64,000 bases of DNA from Marinobacter adhaerens HP15 (lineage in GTDB: Bacteria; Pseudomonadota; Gammaproteobacteria; Pseudomonadales; Oleiphilaceae), in contig NC_017506.1 of NCBI RefSeq assembly GCF_000166295.1, forward strand, positions 248,001 to 312,000, in the 5' to 3' direction. Below, piece by piece: positions 26,140 through 36,327 of this stretch. The notes below the pieces were generated by a model. It ran no database searches, was not told the DNA's origin, and was given only the letters and a program-made list of their open reading frames with translations. Positions within the stretch are counted from its first letter, which is position 1, and the number at the start of each line of letters is the position of its first letter. The position numbers and the translations under genes are program-made.

Positions 26140-27284
26140 GCGCCGACCTCCCGTGCTACCCGGTCCATATAGGCGTTAAAGATGTCAGTGTACCTCGGGG
26201 TCGGAATCAGAAACGCGTCGTGTCCCCAGGGTGCGTCCACCTCGGCGTAGCTGACCTTCCTGCGCGCGCCAATCATGGCATTGACCATTTCTTCCGAGCG
26301 GGCCGGCGTGAAGCGCCAGTCGGTGCTGAATGACAACACCAGGTATTCACAACTGGCCGCTGCCAGTGCTTTCGAGAGGTCGCCGCCAAACTCGTAGGCC
26401 GGATCAAAGTAGTCCAGGGCTCGGGTCATCAGCAGGTAGGTGTTGGCGTCAAACGATTCGGAAAAGCGCTCGCCCTGATAGCGGAGGTAGCTTTCGACCT
26501 GGAACTCCGCGTCATAACCAAACTTGTATGCCTGGTCACGGAGTTCGCGGCCAAATTTCTCGCCCATGGAAGCATCAGACAGATACGTGATATGGCCAAC
26601 CATCCGCGCCAGCATAAGGCCACGCCTGGGAACCGTATCAAAGTCGTAATAGCGCCCGTCGTGAAACTCCCGATCAGAGGTTATTGCCTGGCGTGCCACT
26701 TCATTGAAGGCAATATTCTGGGCGGTCAATCGCGGAGTGGACGCAATCACCACCGCATGCCGCAGGCGATCGGGGTAGTCCAGGCTCCACTGCAGGGCTT
26801 GCATGCCGCCGAGGGAGCCGCCAACAACGGCCGCCCAGCATTGAATGCCGAGCCGATCTGCCAGCAGCGCCTGACTCTTGACCCAGTCGCCCACGGTGAT
26901 AACCGGAAACTCCGGGCCAAACGGCTTTCCGGTTTCGGGATTGATGCTGTTGGGGCCGGTGCTGCCGTGACAGCCGCCCAGATTGTTCAGGCTGACAACA
27001 AAAAAACGATCGGTATCGATGGGCTTTCCGGGGCCGATACAGCTGTCCCACCAGCCGGGTTTGCGGTCCTCGGCAGAGTGGTAGCCGGCCGCGTGGTGAT
27101 GGCCGCTCAAGGCGTGGCAGATAAGAACGGCATTGCTGGCGTCGGCATTCAGGGTGCCGTAGGTTTCCACCACCAGGTCATAGTTTTCCAGGGACTGGCC
27201 GCAGGCCAGATCGATGGGAGCGTCGAAATGATAGGTCTGCGGGGAGACAATCCCGACAGAATCCGCAGGCAGGGTATCAGGCAT
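26136..27284 (-). CDS. metX: Homoserine O-succinyltransferase/acetyltransferase MetX
   Basis: This 382-residue alpha/beta-hydrolase-fold acyltransferase has the nucleophile elbow GGSLGG with Ser157 and the family segments [30 protein letters not shown] and [15 protein letters not shown]. It acylates homoserine in the first dedicated step of methionine synthesis. In proteobacteria with an adjacent metW the acyl donor is generally succinyl-CoA, so I infer succinylation here. It is the first gene of the leftward operon; its start is about 127 bases downstream of the dynamin-like gene's stop. Confidence 0.9.
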   Translation of the reverse strand: MPDTLPADSVGIVSPQTYHFDAPIDLACGQSLENYDLVVETYGTLNADASNAVLICHALSGHHHAAGYHSAEDRKPGWWDSCIGPGKPIDTDRFFVVSLNNLGGCHGSTGPNSINPETGKPFGPEFPVITVGDWVKSQALLADRLGIQCWAAVVGGSLGGMQALQWSLDYPDRLRHAVVIASTPRLTAQNIAFNEVARQAITSDREFHDGRYYDFDTVPRRGLMLARMVGHITYLSDASMGEKFGRELRDQAYKFGYDAEFQVESYLRYQGERFSESFDANTYLLMTRALDYFDPAYEFGGDLSKALAAASCEYLVLSFSTDWRFTPARSEEMVNAMIGARRKVSYAEVDAPWGHDAFLIPTPRYTDIFNAYMDRVAREVGA

Positions 27285-27411
27285 CGGCGCGAATGGTTCC
27301 TGGTTCGATCCGTAAGTGTCTGGAAAAGCAATGACAAAGTCATCGACAGCCCAGCAGTTTAAAGCCGGGGCGTGATGGCTGCAACCGCCTGAGTGGTCGC
27401 GCTTGCGGGGC

Positions 27412-29376
27412 TCAGACGGCCCCGGAGATGTTCACCACTTTTTGCTGGATCAGGGTAGGGGCCGGTTTGCGGATCTGGCGCTGCATCGCGTCGGCCAGTT
27501 CCAGTTGCCTGCGCAGGTCGGCAATGGTGTTGGTCAGGCGCAGGCGCTCGGTGCGGCTGTCCTTGTCGTTGCGAACCATATCGCGAAGGCGCCGGATCTG
27601 GTGCTCCAGAAGCTGCTTCTGCTCCATGGAATACTGCATGATCGGTAGCAGGGCTTCTGATGGCCAGCGCTCAACGTCCTGGCGTACACGGGCATGCAGT
27701 GTGCGGGCTTCGCCCACCATGACATTGAAAAACCGGCGAACCAGAACCGATTGCTCGGTGAGCAGATTCTTCGGACTGATGCGGAAGCGTCTCGCTTTTT
27801 TGCGCAACTCGCGGATGGCAATGACATGGCGCCCGGCCCGCAGCGGGATGGGCTCAAGGTGACGTGCCCGGTTGTCTTCGTTATAGCGACGGTAAATCGC
27901 GCCAACCATTTTTTCGGCCAGGTGCCCTTCGCTCAGAAGGTTGGTCAAGTCGCTTTCAAGCAGTTCGAAAAACTGATCCATGGCGCGGTTCATCCCGGCA
28001 GTGGTCCAGCTCTTCGACATACTGGTACGTACATGTTCCGCATGGGCTTCGAAGCGGTCTTCGCTCACCAGTTTCTTCAGCAGGTCGCCCTGGGAGTCCA
28101 TGAGGCGACGGCTGGAGCGCAGGGTGATCAGCTTCTTGTAGTAAAAGTCGTAGTCTTTCTGGGCGCGTTCTGCGAGGCGGCCCAGCGCTGCCTTGTCCAT
28201 GGTAACGCCCGCGCACGCCTGGAGTTCTTCCTCCAGGGATTCAAGGCGGTACTGCATGGCTGCCTGGCTGTTCTGGAGCATGCCCAGCAGGTCGTTGATC
28301 AGACTCTGGGTGATCAGCTGTTCCTTGTGCATGAGGATGCGCTGGATAATCAGCTGCTCAAGCTGATTGATATTGGAACGGTCAAACAGGTCGTTGTCTT
28401 TCTTTACCCTTGCGACCAGCCCTTGCTTGGCAGAAACCGGGATAACATCGTGCTGGCGCATGCCCAGGTGGTCGGCCGTGTAACCGCGCACCCGCTCAAT
28501 CGCCTCGTTGGTGTGGCGCTCGCCCTGGAGGTCATCCCAGAGCACGTCGATCTTGTTCAGCACGGCAAAGCGGCCGGCGCGATGGTCGGCGTGCTGGGTG
28601 TCGATGTGCTCTTTCCAGATGGTCATGTCGCTGGCGGTCACACCGGTGTCGGCACTCAGCACGAAGATCACGGCATGGGCGCGGGGCAGCATGCTGATCG
28701 TCAGCTCCGGCTCGGAACCAAGGGCATTCAGGCCCGGCGTATCGAGGATCCGCAGGCCGCGCTCGAACAGGGGGTGGCGGATGCTGATCTGTGCGTTCCG
28801 CCAGGCAGGTACAAGTACATTGCCCGGGTTGTTGCGATCATTCTCGAGCATGCCCTCGTCGAAGCCGAGTGCGCGAGCCTCCTCAGGTGGCACACTCTTG
28901 ACGCGGGCAACCTCGGCAAGCACCTCCCGCATGATTTCAGGGTCGCGCTCATCTAGCTCATGTTTGACCCAGCGTTCCGGCTGCTTGCGCAACTGCTGCA
29001 GGGACAGTTCGCCGTTTCGGGTCTCGATGGGAAGCAGGAGCAGGTAGTTTTCATTGGCGCTGCGATCGAAGAAAAGCTCCGTGGGGCACATGGTCGTGCG
29101 CCCCGCCTGGGACGGCAGCATGCGCTGGCCATACTCGGAGAAGAACAGGGCGTTGATCAGTTCGGTTTTACCGCGGGAGTATTCGCCGACAAACGCAATG
29201 GTCAGTTCATCCTCAATCAGCAGCTCCAGCCCGTGGCGTATGCGGGTGCTGACATCGTCGGAGAACAGATTGTTATCCTGCAGCCACAGCCGGTACCTGC
29301 CGATCTGGCGGATCAGCTCTTTTTTCCAGTTGTGATAAGCCTCTACCTGCTGCGACAGAGTTCCCTGTTGGTTCAT
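27412..29376 (-). CDS. Bacterial dynamin-like GTPase
   Basis: This 654-residue protein has a dynamin-type GTPase domain: G1 GEYSRGKT at residues 64-71, a G2 threonine near 94-95 (GRTTMCPTE), G3 DTPG at 212-215 and G4 NKID at 274-277. Long helical stretches follow (about 350-640), consistent with a stalk. The P-loop has threonine where classical dynamins have serine. Bacterial dynamins remodel membranes in stress and division; this one has no evident membrane anchor. It lies in the gap that in Pseudomonas holds another gene between metX and yggT. Its cellular role is not known. Confidence 0.8.
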   Translation of the reverse strand: MNQQGTLSQQVEAYHNWKKELIRQIGRYRLWLQDNNLFSDDVSTRIRHGLELLIEDELTIAFVGEYSRGKTELINALFFSEYGQRMLPSQAGRTTMCPTELFFDRSANENYLLLLPIETRNGELSLQQLRKQPERWVKHELDERDPEIMREVLAEVARVKSVPPEEARALGFDEGMLENDRNNPGNVLVPAWRNAQISIRHPLFERGLRILDTPGLNALGSEPELTISMLPRAHAVIFVLSADTGVTASDMTIWKEHIDTQHADHRAGRFAVLNKIDVLWDDLQGERHTNEAIERVRGYTADHLGMRQHDVIPVSAKQGLVARVKKDNDLFDRSNINQLEQLIIQRILMHKEQLITQSLINDLLGMLQNSQAAMQYRLESLEEELQACAGVTMDKAALGRLAERAQKDYDFYYKKLITLRSSRRLMDSQGDLLKKLVSEDRFEAHAEHVRTSMSKSWTTAGMNRAMDQFFELLESDLTNLLSEGHLAEKMVGAIYRRYNEDNRARHLEPIPLRAGRHVIAIRELRKKARRFRISPKNLLTEQSVLVRRFFNVMVGEARTLHARVRQDVERWPSEALLPIMQYSMEQKQLLEHQIRRLRDMVRNDKDSRTERLRLTNTIADLRRQLELADAMQRQIRKPAPTLIQQKVVNISGAV

Positions 29377-29526
29377 CGGATATTCCTTCTGCGCGACTTC
29401 CTGGTATCCCGGTCAGAACGGGGTGCTCACGGGTGACGGATTAATTACCGGTAATACTATCCTGTTATTTATAAGTTTGTGGCTGGGCTGGAATGGAGGA
29501 AATGGCCAAACTTGCCGGAAATTCAA

Positions 29527-29563
29527 TAAAAAAGCTGCAAAATCAGTCACATGACTTTGCAGC
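29527..29563 (-). terminator. Intrinsic terminator after yggT
   Basis: AGCTGCAAA pairs with TTTGCAGCT around a 13-base loop, and the leftward strand then carries a run of six T. It follows the yggT stop (29620) by about 57 bases. Confidence 0.8.
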
Positions 29564-29619
29564 TCGGGAATGATGGATTTCGTGGCTAAGTGTTACAAAG
29601 TGTATATTTGAGACGGGGT

Positions 29620-30204
29620 TTACATACCTAGCCCGATGGAGCCGAGGCCTGCGGCCATTTTCATGTGTTCAATCACCACTGAGATCACGTTCAGAATCAG
29701 GAAAACGATGATGGGTGACAGGTCCAGGCCGCCCATGGAGGGCATGATGTTTCGCACCGGGCGCATGACCGGCTCGGTGATCTGGGCGACCAGCTGGATG
29801 GCCGGGTGGCCACTGCCCGGCGCGATCCAACTGACGACCACCACTGCAATCACCGACCAGAAATAGATCTTCACGATCAGGTCCAGTACGTTCAGTACCG
29901 CCCACACCAGCAGCGTAATCGGATTTATGGCCGGAATGCCTCCGTTCAGCGCCACCAGGATCAGGAAGAAGGTGATGCCCTGAATGATGACTGCAAGAAC
30001 CAGCGAAGCTCCATCGAAACCGCCCAGGCCAGGAATAACCCGCTGTAGCGGGCGTAGCGGTGGATTGGTGGCCTTGACCACAAATTGAGTGATGGGATTG
30101 TAGAAGTCGGCCCTGGCCAGTTGAAGCAGGAACCGAAGCAGCACAATCGTCAGGTAAAAGGTGGATGCGATGAGCAGGATGGTAATCAGAATATCTGCCA
30201 GCAT
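29620..30204 (-). CDS. yggT: YggT family membrane protein
   Basis: A 194-residue protein with two homologous halves of two or more membrane segments each. Both contain the YggT pattern: FYNPITQFVVKATNPPLRPLQ in the first and GHPAIQLVAQITEPVMRPVRN in the second. YggT proteins are conserved next to proC and yggS in gammaproteobacteria; proposed roles include osmotic or K+ stress tolerance and envelope assembly, none firmly shown. It begins 22 bases after the proC stop and ends before a terminator. Confidence 0.85.
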   Translation of the reverse strand: MLADILITILLIASTFYLTIVLLRFLLQLARADFYNPITQFVVKATNPPLRPLQRVIPGLGGFDGASLVLAVIIQGITFFLILVALNGGIPAINPITLLVWAVLNVLDLIVKIYFWSVIAVVVVSWIAPGSGHPAIQLVAQITEPVMRPVRNIMPSMGGLDLSPIIVFLILNVISVVIEHMKMAAGLGSIGLGM

Positions 30205-30226
30205 GAAGCCGTGTCTCCGTTATCGG

Positions 30227-31060
30227 TTACTGTTTGCCTGCCAGTTCTTTGGCCATTTCTTCCGAACGCTTGAAGGCGGCCTTGTACGCTTTGGCTACCA
30301 GATCGCGCATACCACCTTCCTCGAACGTGTTGATGGCCTGTTCGGTGGTTCCGCCAGGAGACATCACATTACGCTTGAGCTGGCCGGGATCGTGCTCGCT
30401 TCGACCGGCCATTTCCGCGGCTCCCGCCATGGTCTGGATGGCCAGTTCCCTCGCGGTTCCGGCGGCAATGCCAGCCTCAGTGGCCGCTTCCTCAAGCGCC
30501 TCAAGCATCAGGAAGAAATAGGCGGGGCCGCTGCCGGAGAGAGCGGTAACCGCGTGCAGCAGGTTTTCGTCCTCAACCCAGAGCGCTGACCCGATGCTTT
30601 CGAACACCGATTCCACCATCTTCTTCTGTTTATCTTTCACTTCTTTGTTGGCAAACAGGCCTGCAGCCCCTTTGCCGACCAGGGACGGTGTATTGGGCAT
30701 TACCCGGACCATCGGCAGGCCGCCACCAAGCCAACCATCGAGGGTATCCGCTGTCAGGCCGGCGGCGATGGATACCATCAGTGGGCGAGTGTTCTGGACC
30801 ACTGGTGCAATGTCGCGACAGACGTCGGCCATGACCTGGGGTTTCACCGCCAGAACTACCATGTCAGCCTGCTGGGCGCAGTACCGGTTGTCTGTGGTGA
30901 CGCTTACGCCAAAGCGCTTGCGGATTGTCTGTAGGTGCGCGTCATCCGGCGCGCTGACCCAGATATTGCCGGCCTTATAGCCGTTATCCAGCATACCGCC
31001 AATGATGGCGCTGGCCATGTTGCCGGCGCCAATAAAAGAAATGGTTGGTGATGTGCTCAA
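30227..31060 (-). CDS. proC: Pyrroline-5-carboxylate reductase
   Basis: This 277-residue protein has the N-terminal NAD(P)-binding motif FIGAGNMASAIIGGM and the C-terminal signature VTALSGSGPAYFFLMLEAL with NVMSPGGTTEQAI. It catalyses the last step of proline synthesis, reducing pyrroline-5-carboxylate with NADPH. The gene sits between yggS and yggT, the order common in Pseudomonas. Proline is also a compatible solute, which fits a marine setting, though the window does not show salt regulation. Confidence 0.95.
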   Translation of the reverse strand: MSTSPTISFIGAGNMASAIIGGMLDNGYKAGNIWVSAPDDAHLQTIRKRFGVSVTTDNRYCAQQADMVVLAVKPQVMADVCRDIAPVVQNTRPLMVSIAAGLTADTLDGWLGGGLPMVRVMPNTPSLVGKGAAGLFANKEVKDKQKKMVESVFESIGSALWVEDENLLHAVTALSGSGPAYFFLMLEALEEAATEAGIAAGTARELAIQTMAGAAEMAGRSEHDPGQLKRNVMSPGGTTEQAINTFEEGGMRDLVAKAYKAAFKRSEEMAKELAGKQ

Positions 31061-31121
31061 GGTTAACTCCCCGGTTGATCGGTTAAACGTCCGGCCCTGA
31101 TCATAGCAGGAACCGGCCGGT

Positions 31122-31826
31122 TCAGCTCTTTACTGGGCGTTTGCCGAATAGGGCAGTGCCGACCCGTACCCAGGTGGCGCCTTCCGCAATCGCGACTTCC
31201 AGGTCGCCGGACATGCCTATCGACAGTGTGTCGAGTGGGCCGGCGTCGGGATGGTCTGACCGCAGCTGTTTCAGGGTATTGGCAAGTTTCCGGAAACTGG
31301 CTCTCAATCCTGCTTCAGGCTGATCCGGATCCGGAATGGCCATCAGGCCTCGCAAGCTGATGTTCGGCAATTCGCCAATTTCGGCCACCAGATCCGGCAG
31401 CTCATCCAGAGTGCAGCCGGATTTGCTCTCTTCCTCATTAATATTGACCTGAAGACAGATATTCAATGGCGGCAGCGCAGGATCGCGCTGTTCGCTCAGG
31501 CGACGGGCAATCTTAAGGCGGTCGACGCTGTGTACCCAGGAAAAGGCGGAGGCCATCTGTCGCGTCTTGTTGGACTGGATCGGCCCGATGAAATGCCAGT
31601 CGACGCCCTCGAGATCTGCAAGAGCCTCCATCTTCTCGAGGGCCTCCTGGAGGTAGTTCTCACCGAAGGCCCGCTGCCCGGCAGCGAAGGCTTCCCGCAG
31701 GTCTTCCGGTGGTCGGGTTTTGCTGACGGCGAGCAAATGCACAGACCCGGGCGCACGGCCTGCCTGCAATGTTGCTTTTTGTATGCGTCGGGTTACGCTC
31801 CCGATGTTGTCTGCTATGCTGCTCAT
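31122..31826 (-). CDS. yggS: YggS family PLP-binding protein
   Basis: A 234-residue single-domain PLP protein. The cofactor lysine is in LLAVSKTRP near residue 37, and the family markers FGENYLQEALEKME, WHFIGPIQSNKTRQ and LSIGMSGDLEVAIAEGATWVRVGTALFG all occur. It buffers PLP and affects amino-acid and B6 homeostasis. I start at the ATG at 31826 (MSSIADN); the upstream in-frame codons lack a ribosome site. It is divergent from pilT and followed by proC and yggT. Confidence 0.92.
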   Translation of the reverse strand: MSSIADNIGSVTRRIQKATLQAGRAPGSVHLLAVSKTRPPEDLREAFAAGQRAFGENYLQEALEKMEALADLEGVDWHFIGPIQSNKTRQMASAFSWVHSVDRLKIARRLSEQRDPALPPLNICLQVNINEEESKSGCTLDELPDLVAEIGELPNISLRGLMAIPDPDQPEAGLRASFRKLANTLKQLRSDHPDAGPLDTLSIGMSGDLEVAIAEGATWVRVGTALFGKRPVKS

Positions 31827-31966
31827 AGTGTGAGAATGCCACGCTCGGTCTGTCACTTGTACGGTGACACGTTACCCGCAGGTCACTGAAATGCCAAGTG
31901 AACCGCGCCGGGGCCCCGCCGGGCGGAAACTACCGGGATAAAAGAAAAAGCCTTCCGAGGATTCCT

Positions 31967-33001
31967 ATGGATATTACTGAACTGCTTGCCTTTTCGGCGA
32001 AACAGGGTGCGTCTGACTTGCACCTCTCTGCCGGTTTGCCCCCGATGATTCGTGTTGATGGTGATGTACGCCGCATCAACCTGCCGCCCATGGAGCACAA
32101 AGAAGTCCACGGGCTCATCTACGACATCATGAATGACAAGCAGCGTAAGGACTACGAGGAATTCCTGGAAACCGACTTCTCCTTCGAAGTTCCGGGCGTC
32201 GCCCGTTTCCGTGTTAACGCTTTTAACCAGAACCGTGGCGCAGGCGCCGTGTTCCGGACCATCCCTTCCAAAGTACTGACCATGGAAGATCTGGGTATGG
32301 GGCAGGTGTTCAAGGACGTGTCTTCAGTGCCTCGTGGTCTGGTACTGGTGACCGGCCCGACGGGCTCGGGTAAGTCCACCACGCTGGCGGCGATGATCGA
32401 TTACATCAACGACACCCGCTACGAACACGTTCTCACGATTGAAGACCCCATCGAATTCGTACACGACTCCAAAAAATGCCTGGTGAACCAGCGGGAAGTG
32501 CACCGGGATACTTTGGGCTTCAACGAAGCACTGCGGTCAGCCCTGCGGGAAGACCCCGACATCATCCTGGTTGGTGAGCTCCGGGATCTGGAAACCATCC
32601 GCCTGGCACTGACAGCGGCTGAGACCGGCCACCTTGTATTCGGCACCCTGCACACCACCTCCGCGGCCAAAACCATTGACCGTGTGGTCGACGTTTTCCC
32701 GGCAGAGGAAAAGTCCATGGTGCGGTCGATGCTGTCTGAATCCCTGCAGGCGGTTATTTCCCAGACCCTGATGAAGAAAATGGGTGGCGGCCGTATTGCC
32801 GCGCACGAGATCATGATCGGTACGTCTGCGATCCGGAACCTGATTCGGGAAGACAAGATTGCCCAGATGTACTCGTCGATTCAGACCGGTGGCTCTCTGG
32901 GCATGCAGACGCTGGATCAGTGCCTTGAGCGGCTGCTGCAGAAAGGACTGATTTCCCGCGAAGCTGCGCGGGCTAAGGCGAAGATGCCGGATAACTTCTG
33001 A
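31967..33001 (+). CDS. pilT: Type IV pilus retraction ATPase PilT
   Basis: A 344-residue secretion-type ATPase with Walker A GPTGSGKSTTLAAMIDY, an Asp box starting LTIEDPIEFVH, Walker B DPDIILVGELRD and the His box GHLVFGTLHTTSA. The C-terminal PilT retraction motif AIRNLIREDKIAQMYSSIQ is intact. PilT powers pilus disassembly for twitching, surface sensing and DNA uptake. The ATG at 31967 is preceded by CCGAGG. Pilus structural genes are not in the window. pilU follows after 42 bases. Confidence 0.94.
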   Translation: MDITELLAFSAKQGASDLHLSAGLPPMIRVDGDVRRINLPPMEHKEVHGLIYDIMNDKQRKDYEEFLETDFSFEVPGVARFRVNAFNQNRGAGAVFRTIPSKVLTMEDLGMGQVFKDVSSVPRGLVLVTGPTGSGKSTTLAAMIDYINDTRYEHVLTIEDPIEFVHDSKKCLVNQREVHRDTLGFNEALRSALREDPDIILVGELRDLETIRLALTAAETGHLVFGTLHTTSAAKTIDRVVDVFPAEEKSMVRSMLSESLQAVISQTLMKKMGGGRIAAHEIMIGTSAIRNLIREDKIAQMYSSIQTGGSLGMQTLDQCLERLLQKGLISREAARAKAKMPDNF

Positions 33002-33043
33002 CACGGTGCGTTCGGCGCCGAACAATGAAAATTGGGTAGAAAA

Positions 33044-34165
33044 ATGGAATTCGAAAAACTGTTACGGCTGATGGTGGAGAAGGGCGGTTCGGACCTGTTT
33101 ATTACAGCGGGTGTGCCGCCAAGCATGAAGGTGAACGGGAAAGTTTTGCCGGTCACCAAGAACGCGTTGACGCCGGAGCAGACCAGGGAGTTCGTTTACG
33201 GCGCCATGAACGACAAGCAGCGCGCCGAATTCGAGGAAACCCATGAGTGTAACTTCGCTATCAGTGCCCGTGGCATTGGCCGTTTCCGTGTTTCTGCCTT
33301 TTTCCAGCGCAACCTGTGCGGGATGGTGCTGCGTCGGATCGAGGTAAAGATTCCGCAGATCGATGATCTGTCGTTGCCGGAGGTAATCAAAGAACTGGCC
33401 ATGACCAAGCGTGGCCTGATCATGTTCGTGGGCGCTACCGGTACCGGTAAGTCTACGTCCCTGGCGGCCATGCTCGGGCATCGTAACCGCAACAGCCGTG
33501 GCCACATCATTTCCATCGAAGACCCAATCGAATTCGTGCACCAGCATCAGGGTTGTATCGTTACCCAGCGCGAGGTGGGCATCGATACCGAGAGCTTCGA
33601 AGTAGCGCTGAAGAACACCCTGCGCCAGGCACCAGACGTTATTCTGATCGGTGAGGTTCGTACCCGGCAGACCATGGAATATTCCGTGCAATTCGCCGAG
33701 ACCGGTCACCTGTGTCTGGCGACCCTGCACGCCAACAACGCCAACCAGGCGCTGGACCGGATCATCCAGTTCTTCCCGCCGGAACAGCACAACCAGATCT
33801 GGATGGACCTGTCCCTGAACCTCAAGGCGATCGTGGCTCAGCAGCTGGTGCCAACGCCAGATGGCAAGGGCCGTAAGGCGGTTATCGAGGTGCTGATCAA
33901 TACCCCGCTGGTATCGGACCTGATCCGGAAGGGCGAGGTGCATCGGCTGAAAGAGCTGATGTCCAAATCCAACGAATCCGGTATGCAGACCTTTGATCAG
34001 GCGCTTTATCACCTGTATGCGGAGGGTTCGATTACCTACGAGGATGCCCTGGCCCACGCAGACTCTGCCAACGACCTGCGCCTGATGATCAAGCTGGGTG
34101 CCGACGCCCAGGGAGCCGACAAGCTCTCGTCTTCCGTCGACAAGCTTTCTATTCAAGATGACTGA
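33044..34165 (+). CDS. pilU: PilT-dependent accessory retraction ATPase PilU
   Basis: A 373-residue PilT paralogue with Walker A GATGTGKSTSLAAML, an Asp box starting ISIEDPIEFVHQ, Walker B APDVILIGEVRT and the His box GHLCLATLHANN. The C-terminal tail after LSKSNES is longer than in PilT, as in PilU. PilU adds force to PilT-driven retraction. I take the ATG at 33044 (MEFEKLLRLM); a TTG at 33032 is a weaker option. The pilT-pilU pair is conserved in Pseudomonas. Confidence 0.92.
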   Translation: MEFEKLLRLMVEKGGSDLFITAGVPPSMKVNGKVLPVTKNALTPEQTREFVYGAMNDKQRAEFEETHECNFAISARGIGRFRVSAFFQRNLCGMVLRRIEVKIPQIDDLSLPEVIKELAMTKRGLIMFVGATGTGKSTSLAAMLGHRNRNSRGHIISIEDPIEFVHQHQGCIVTQREVGIDTESFEVALKNTLRQAPDVILIGEVRTRQTMEYSVQFAETGHLCLATLHANNANQALDRIIQFFPPEQHNQIWMDLSLNLKAIVAQQLVPTPDGKGRKAVIEVLINTPLVSDLIRKGEVHRLKELMSKSNESGMQTFDQALYHLYAEGSITYEDALAHADSANDLRLMIKLGADAQGADKLSSSVDKLSIQDD

Positions 34166-34229
34166 GTACCGGCTCAGCATAAGACGTTGGTCGTAGAAAG
34201 TTAGGGCCCCGAACCGTTAGGGATGGCAT

Positions 34230-34259
34230 TTGAGGCCAGTAAGGGGTGGTGCGTATACT
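34230..34259 (+). promoter_or_regulatory. Sigma-70 promoter of the fadL-like gene
   Basis: TTGAGG, an 18-base spacer and TATACT, ending 25 bases before the ATG at 34285. The -10 and spacing are good. Confidence 0.6.
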
Positions 34260-34284
34260 CCGCGCGATTCAATAAGGAGATACC

Positions 34285-35688
34285 ATGCACCACCGTTCCT
34301 CAACGCTTGCACGAGCTGTACGTCTTACCACCCTCGCGGCGCTCGCCGCACCTGCCTCTACCCTGGCAGGCGGCTTTTCCCTAAATGAGCAGAGCGCCAG
34401 TGCGATGGGCACCGCTAACGCCGGTGCCGCCGCCAACCCCGAAAATGCGACCACGGTTCTTTTTAACCCCGCCGGTATGAGCCAGTTGTCGGGCACAAAT
34501 ATTTCGTTTGGTGCTGCGGTTCTGGATATTGATGCGGAGGCCAAGGAAAGTAGTATCCGGACCTCCAGAAACAATCCCTCGGTGCCTGTAACCCCGGCCA
34601 GTAGCGGAGGGGATATTGCAGACCCTGCGGTGCTGCCGAATTTTTATCTAAGTCACGAAATCAACGAGTCGATAGACGTCGGTTTTGGAATCCATGCGCC
34701 CTATGGTTTGGCGGCGGATTACGATAACGACTTTGCAGGGCGTTTTTTCGCTGACAAGACAGAGCTCACGGCGATCGCATTCACGCCCTCGGTTTCTCTT
34801 AACAATGGCCAGGGCCTGTCAATGGGTGTTGGTTTGAATGTCCTATACGCGGAAGGACGCTTGAGCCGCTACCAGGACATCAGTGCTCAAGTAGGGACAG
34901 CGGCGCTTGCGCTTGAGGAGCCTTATGCGGATGCAGAGGGTGACGATGTTGGCATGACGTTCCGTGTTGGCTTTCTTTATGAGTTGACCAGCGCTACTCA
35001 GATTGGCCTCACGCTTCAGACGGGTACGGAACTCGAGCTGGAGGGTGACCTTGAAATCTCTGGCATAACCAATCCGTCCAACCCGATGGGGCCGACGCTG
35101 TCCGCCTCAGAGAGTATCAAGGTGCCTCTGGCGATTCCTGAGAGCGCGACCCTGGGGCTTCGTCACAGCCTTACCGATAACGTTACTCTTCTGGCTGGAG
35201 CAACTTACGCTCGTTGGAGCCGATTCGAGGAGCTTGATATCGTCAGCACCGAAGCTGGTGGTGCCATTAGTGGTGCGCCGCAAGAAGGCGCTGTGATTTC
35301 TCATGTTACCGAACAATGGGAAAACAGCTGGCAGATCAACGCTGGTGCTATCTGGCAGGCTTCGCCTGAATGGGCGTTTAAAGCCGGATATGCCTGGGAT
35401 GAGTCGCCCGTGAATCAGTATGTTACCGCCCGAATTCCCTCCAGTGATCGTCACTGGCTGACTCTCGGTGCCCAATGGGCTGACGCCCAAAGTGGCTGGA
35501 CGGTCGACGTAGCGGTTGGAACGCTCTTGTTCACGGACGATCCACGAGTCAACGATCGGAATTACCAGCATGAAAACCCGAGCGAGATCGCGCAACTGGC
35601 GCCTGGTGTTGAGGATCCAAGCCTTTACGCTGCTGAGTACGATCTGAGCGCCTGGAGCGCTGCGTTCGAAGTAAGCAAGTCCTTCTAA
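34285..35688 (+). CDS. fadL: FadL/OmpP1/TodX-family outer-membrane transporter
   Basis: A 467-residue protein with a signal peptide cleaved near residue 29 (STLAGGFSLNEQSAS). The mature N-terminus and the NPAGM motif (FNPAGMSQLSG) are those of FadL; the remainder is a beta-barrel ending in aromatic F. FadL proteins carry long-chain fatty acids and other hydrophobic compounds across the outer membrane through a lateral opening. It stands alone with its own promoter. The region after its stop has a GC-rich hairpin (35701-35723) without a T-run. A more distant paralogue is at 61643-62980. Confidence 0.88.
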   Translation: MHHRSSTLARAVRLTTLAALAAPASTLAGGFSLNEQSASAMGTANAGAAANPENATTVLFNPAGMSQLSGTNISFGAAVLDIDAEAKESSIRTSRNNPSVPVTPASSGGDIADPAVLPNFYLSHEINESIDVGFGIHAPYGLAADYDNDFAGRFFADKTELTAIAFTPSVSLNNGQGLSMGVGLNVLYAEGRLSRYQDISAQVGTAALALEEPYADAEGDDVGMTFRVGFLYELTSATQIGLTLQTGTELELEGDLEISGITNPSNPMGPTLSASESIKVPLAIPESATLGLRHSLTDNVTLLAGATYARWSRFEELDIVSTEAGGAISGAPQEGAVISHVTEQWENSWQINAGAIWQASPEWAFKAGYAWDESPVNQYVTARIPSSDRHWLTLGAQWADAQSGWTVDVAVGTLLFTDDPRVNDRNYQHENPSEIAQLAPGVEDPSLYAAEYDLSAWSAAFEVSKSF

Positions 35689-35719
35689 AATCCGGAGAAT
35701 CTGGCCGGCTGAAGGCCGG

Positions 35720-36094
35720 TCAGCCAACCACCTGGCCACGGTAGATGACTTTTTTCTTCCGTGGCGGGTCGATCTGTCCCTCCTCGTCCTGTTCCGCTGA
35801 TGCGGGCGGAGCATCGGCAATGACCTGGCCTCTGTAGTTACGCTTCAGGCCGTCATCTTCTTCCTCGGGCTCAATATTGAGCTGCGGAACCCGTTCTTTG
35901 AGGGTCTCCCAAACACGAGTCAGCTGACTGGAGCGGGTTTTCCGCGCGTAATCGGCCAGTTGTTGTTCCAGATGCTCTTCCGTGAGGTGCAGTTTGACGC
36001 CGAATTCCGTGTGAATCAGGCGGCGGCACTGGTGAACCAGTTTCAGCACGCTGGGGTCCAGCAGCCAGCTACGTTCAGATGCCAGAGAAGTCAT
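35720..36094 (-). CDS. Conserved hypothetical protein with two YRGQV motifs
   Basis: I start at the ATG at 36094 (MTSLASERSWLLDP), giving 124 residues; the frame upstream to 36274 lacks a ribosome site. The first half is helical and charged (LKLVHQCRRLIHTEFGVKL). The second half is acidic and ends with two copies of a short motif, RNYRGQVIAD and VIYRGQVVG, linked by an acidic stretch (ASAEQDEEGQ). I do not recognise a named family; the motif recalls the single YRG motif of DUF4278 proteins. It lies beside polA and is convergent with the fadL-like gene. Confidence 0.6.
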   Translation of the reverse strand: MTSLASERSWLLDPSVLKLVHQCRRLIHTEFGVKLHLTEEHLEQQLADYARKTRSSQLTRVWETLKERVPQLNIEPEEEDDGLKRNYRGQVIADAPPASAEQDEEGQIDPPRKKKVIYRGQVVG

Positions 36095-36327
36095 GGTATG
36101 AGCCTCGGAGATGGGTGTCACAACATGGCGCAGCCCGGAGTGTCTGATGGGACGGCGCCGACTCTGGAATCGTAGCGAATATCGTGCCGTAAAGGCGATA
36201 GAATCGGCCGGCCTTGGCGCCTCCGCGGCCTGGCGGCAAGCCGCGAAAGCTGAGGGCAGGTTCAGTGTTTGCAAGTATGAGCGTTTTCGGTGCGTGCAAG
36301 GGCGTCCATGCCCTGTTTTGGGGAGCG

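Noticed and set aside
35701..35723. Terminator between the fadL-like gene and the YRGQV gene
   Set aside because: The hairpin GGCCGGC/GCCGGTC overlaps the stop of the YRGQV gene and lacks a T-run on either side.
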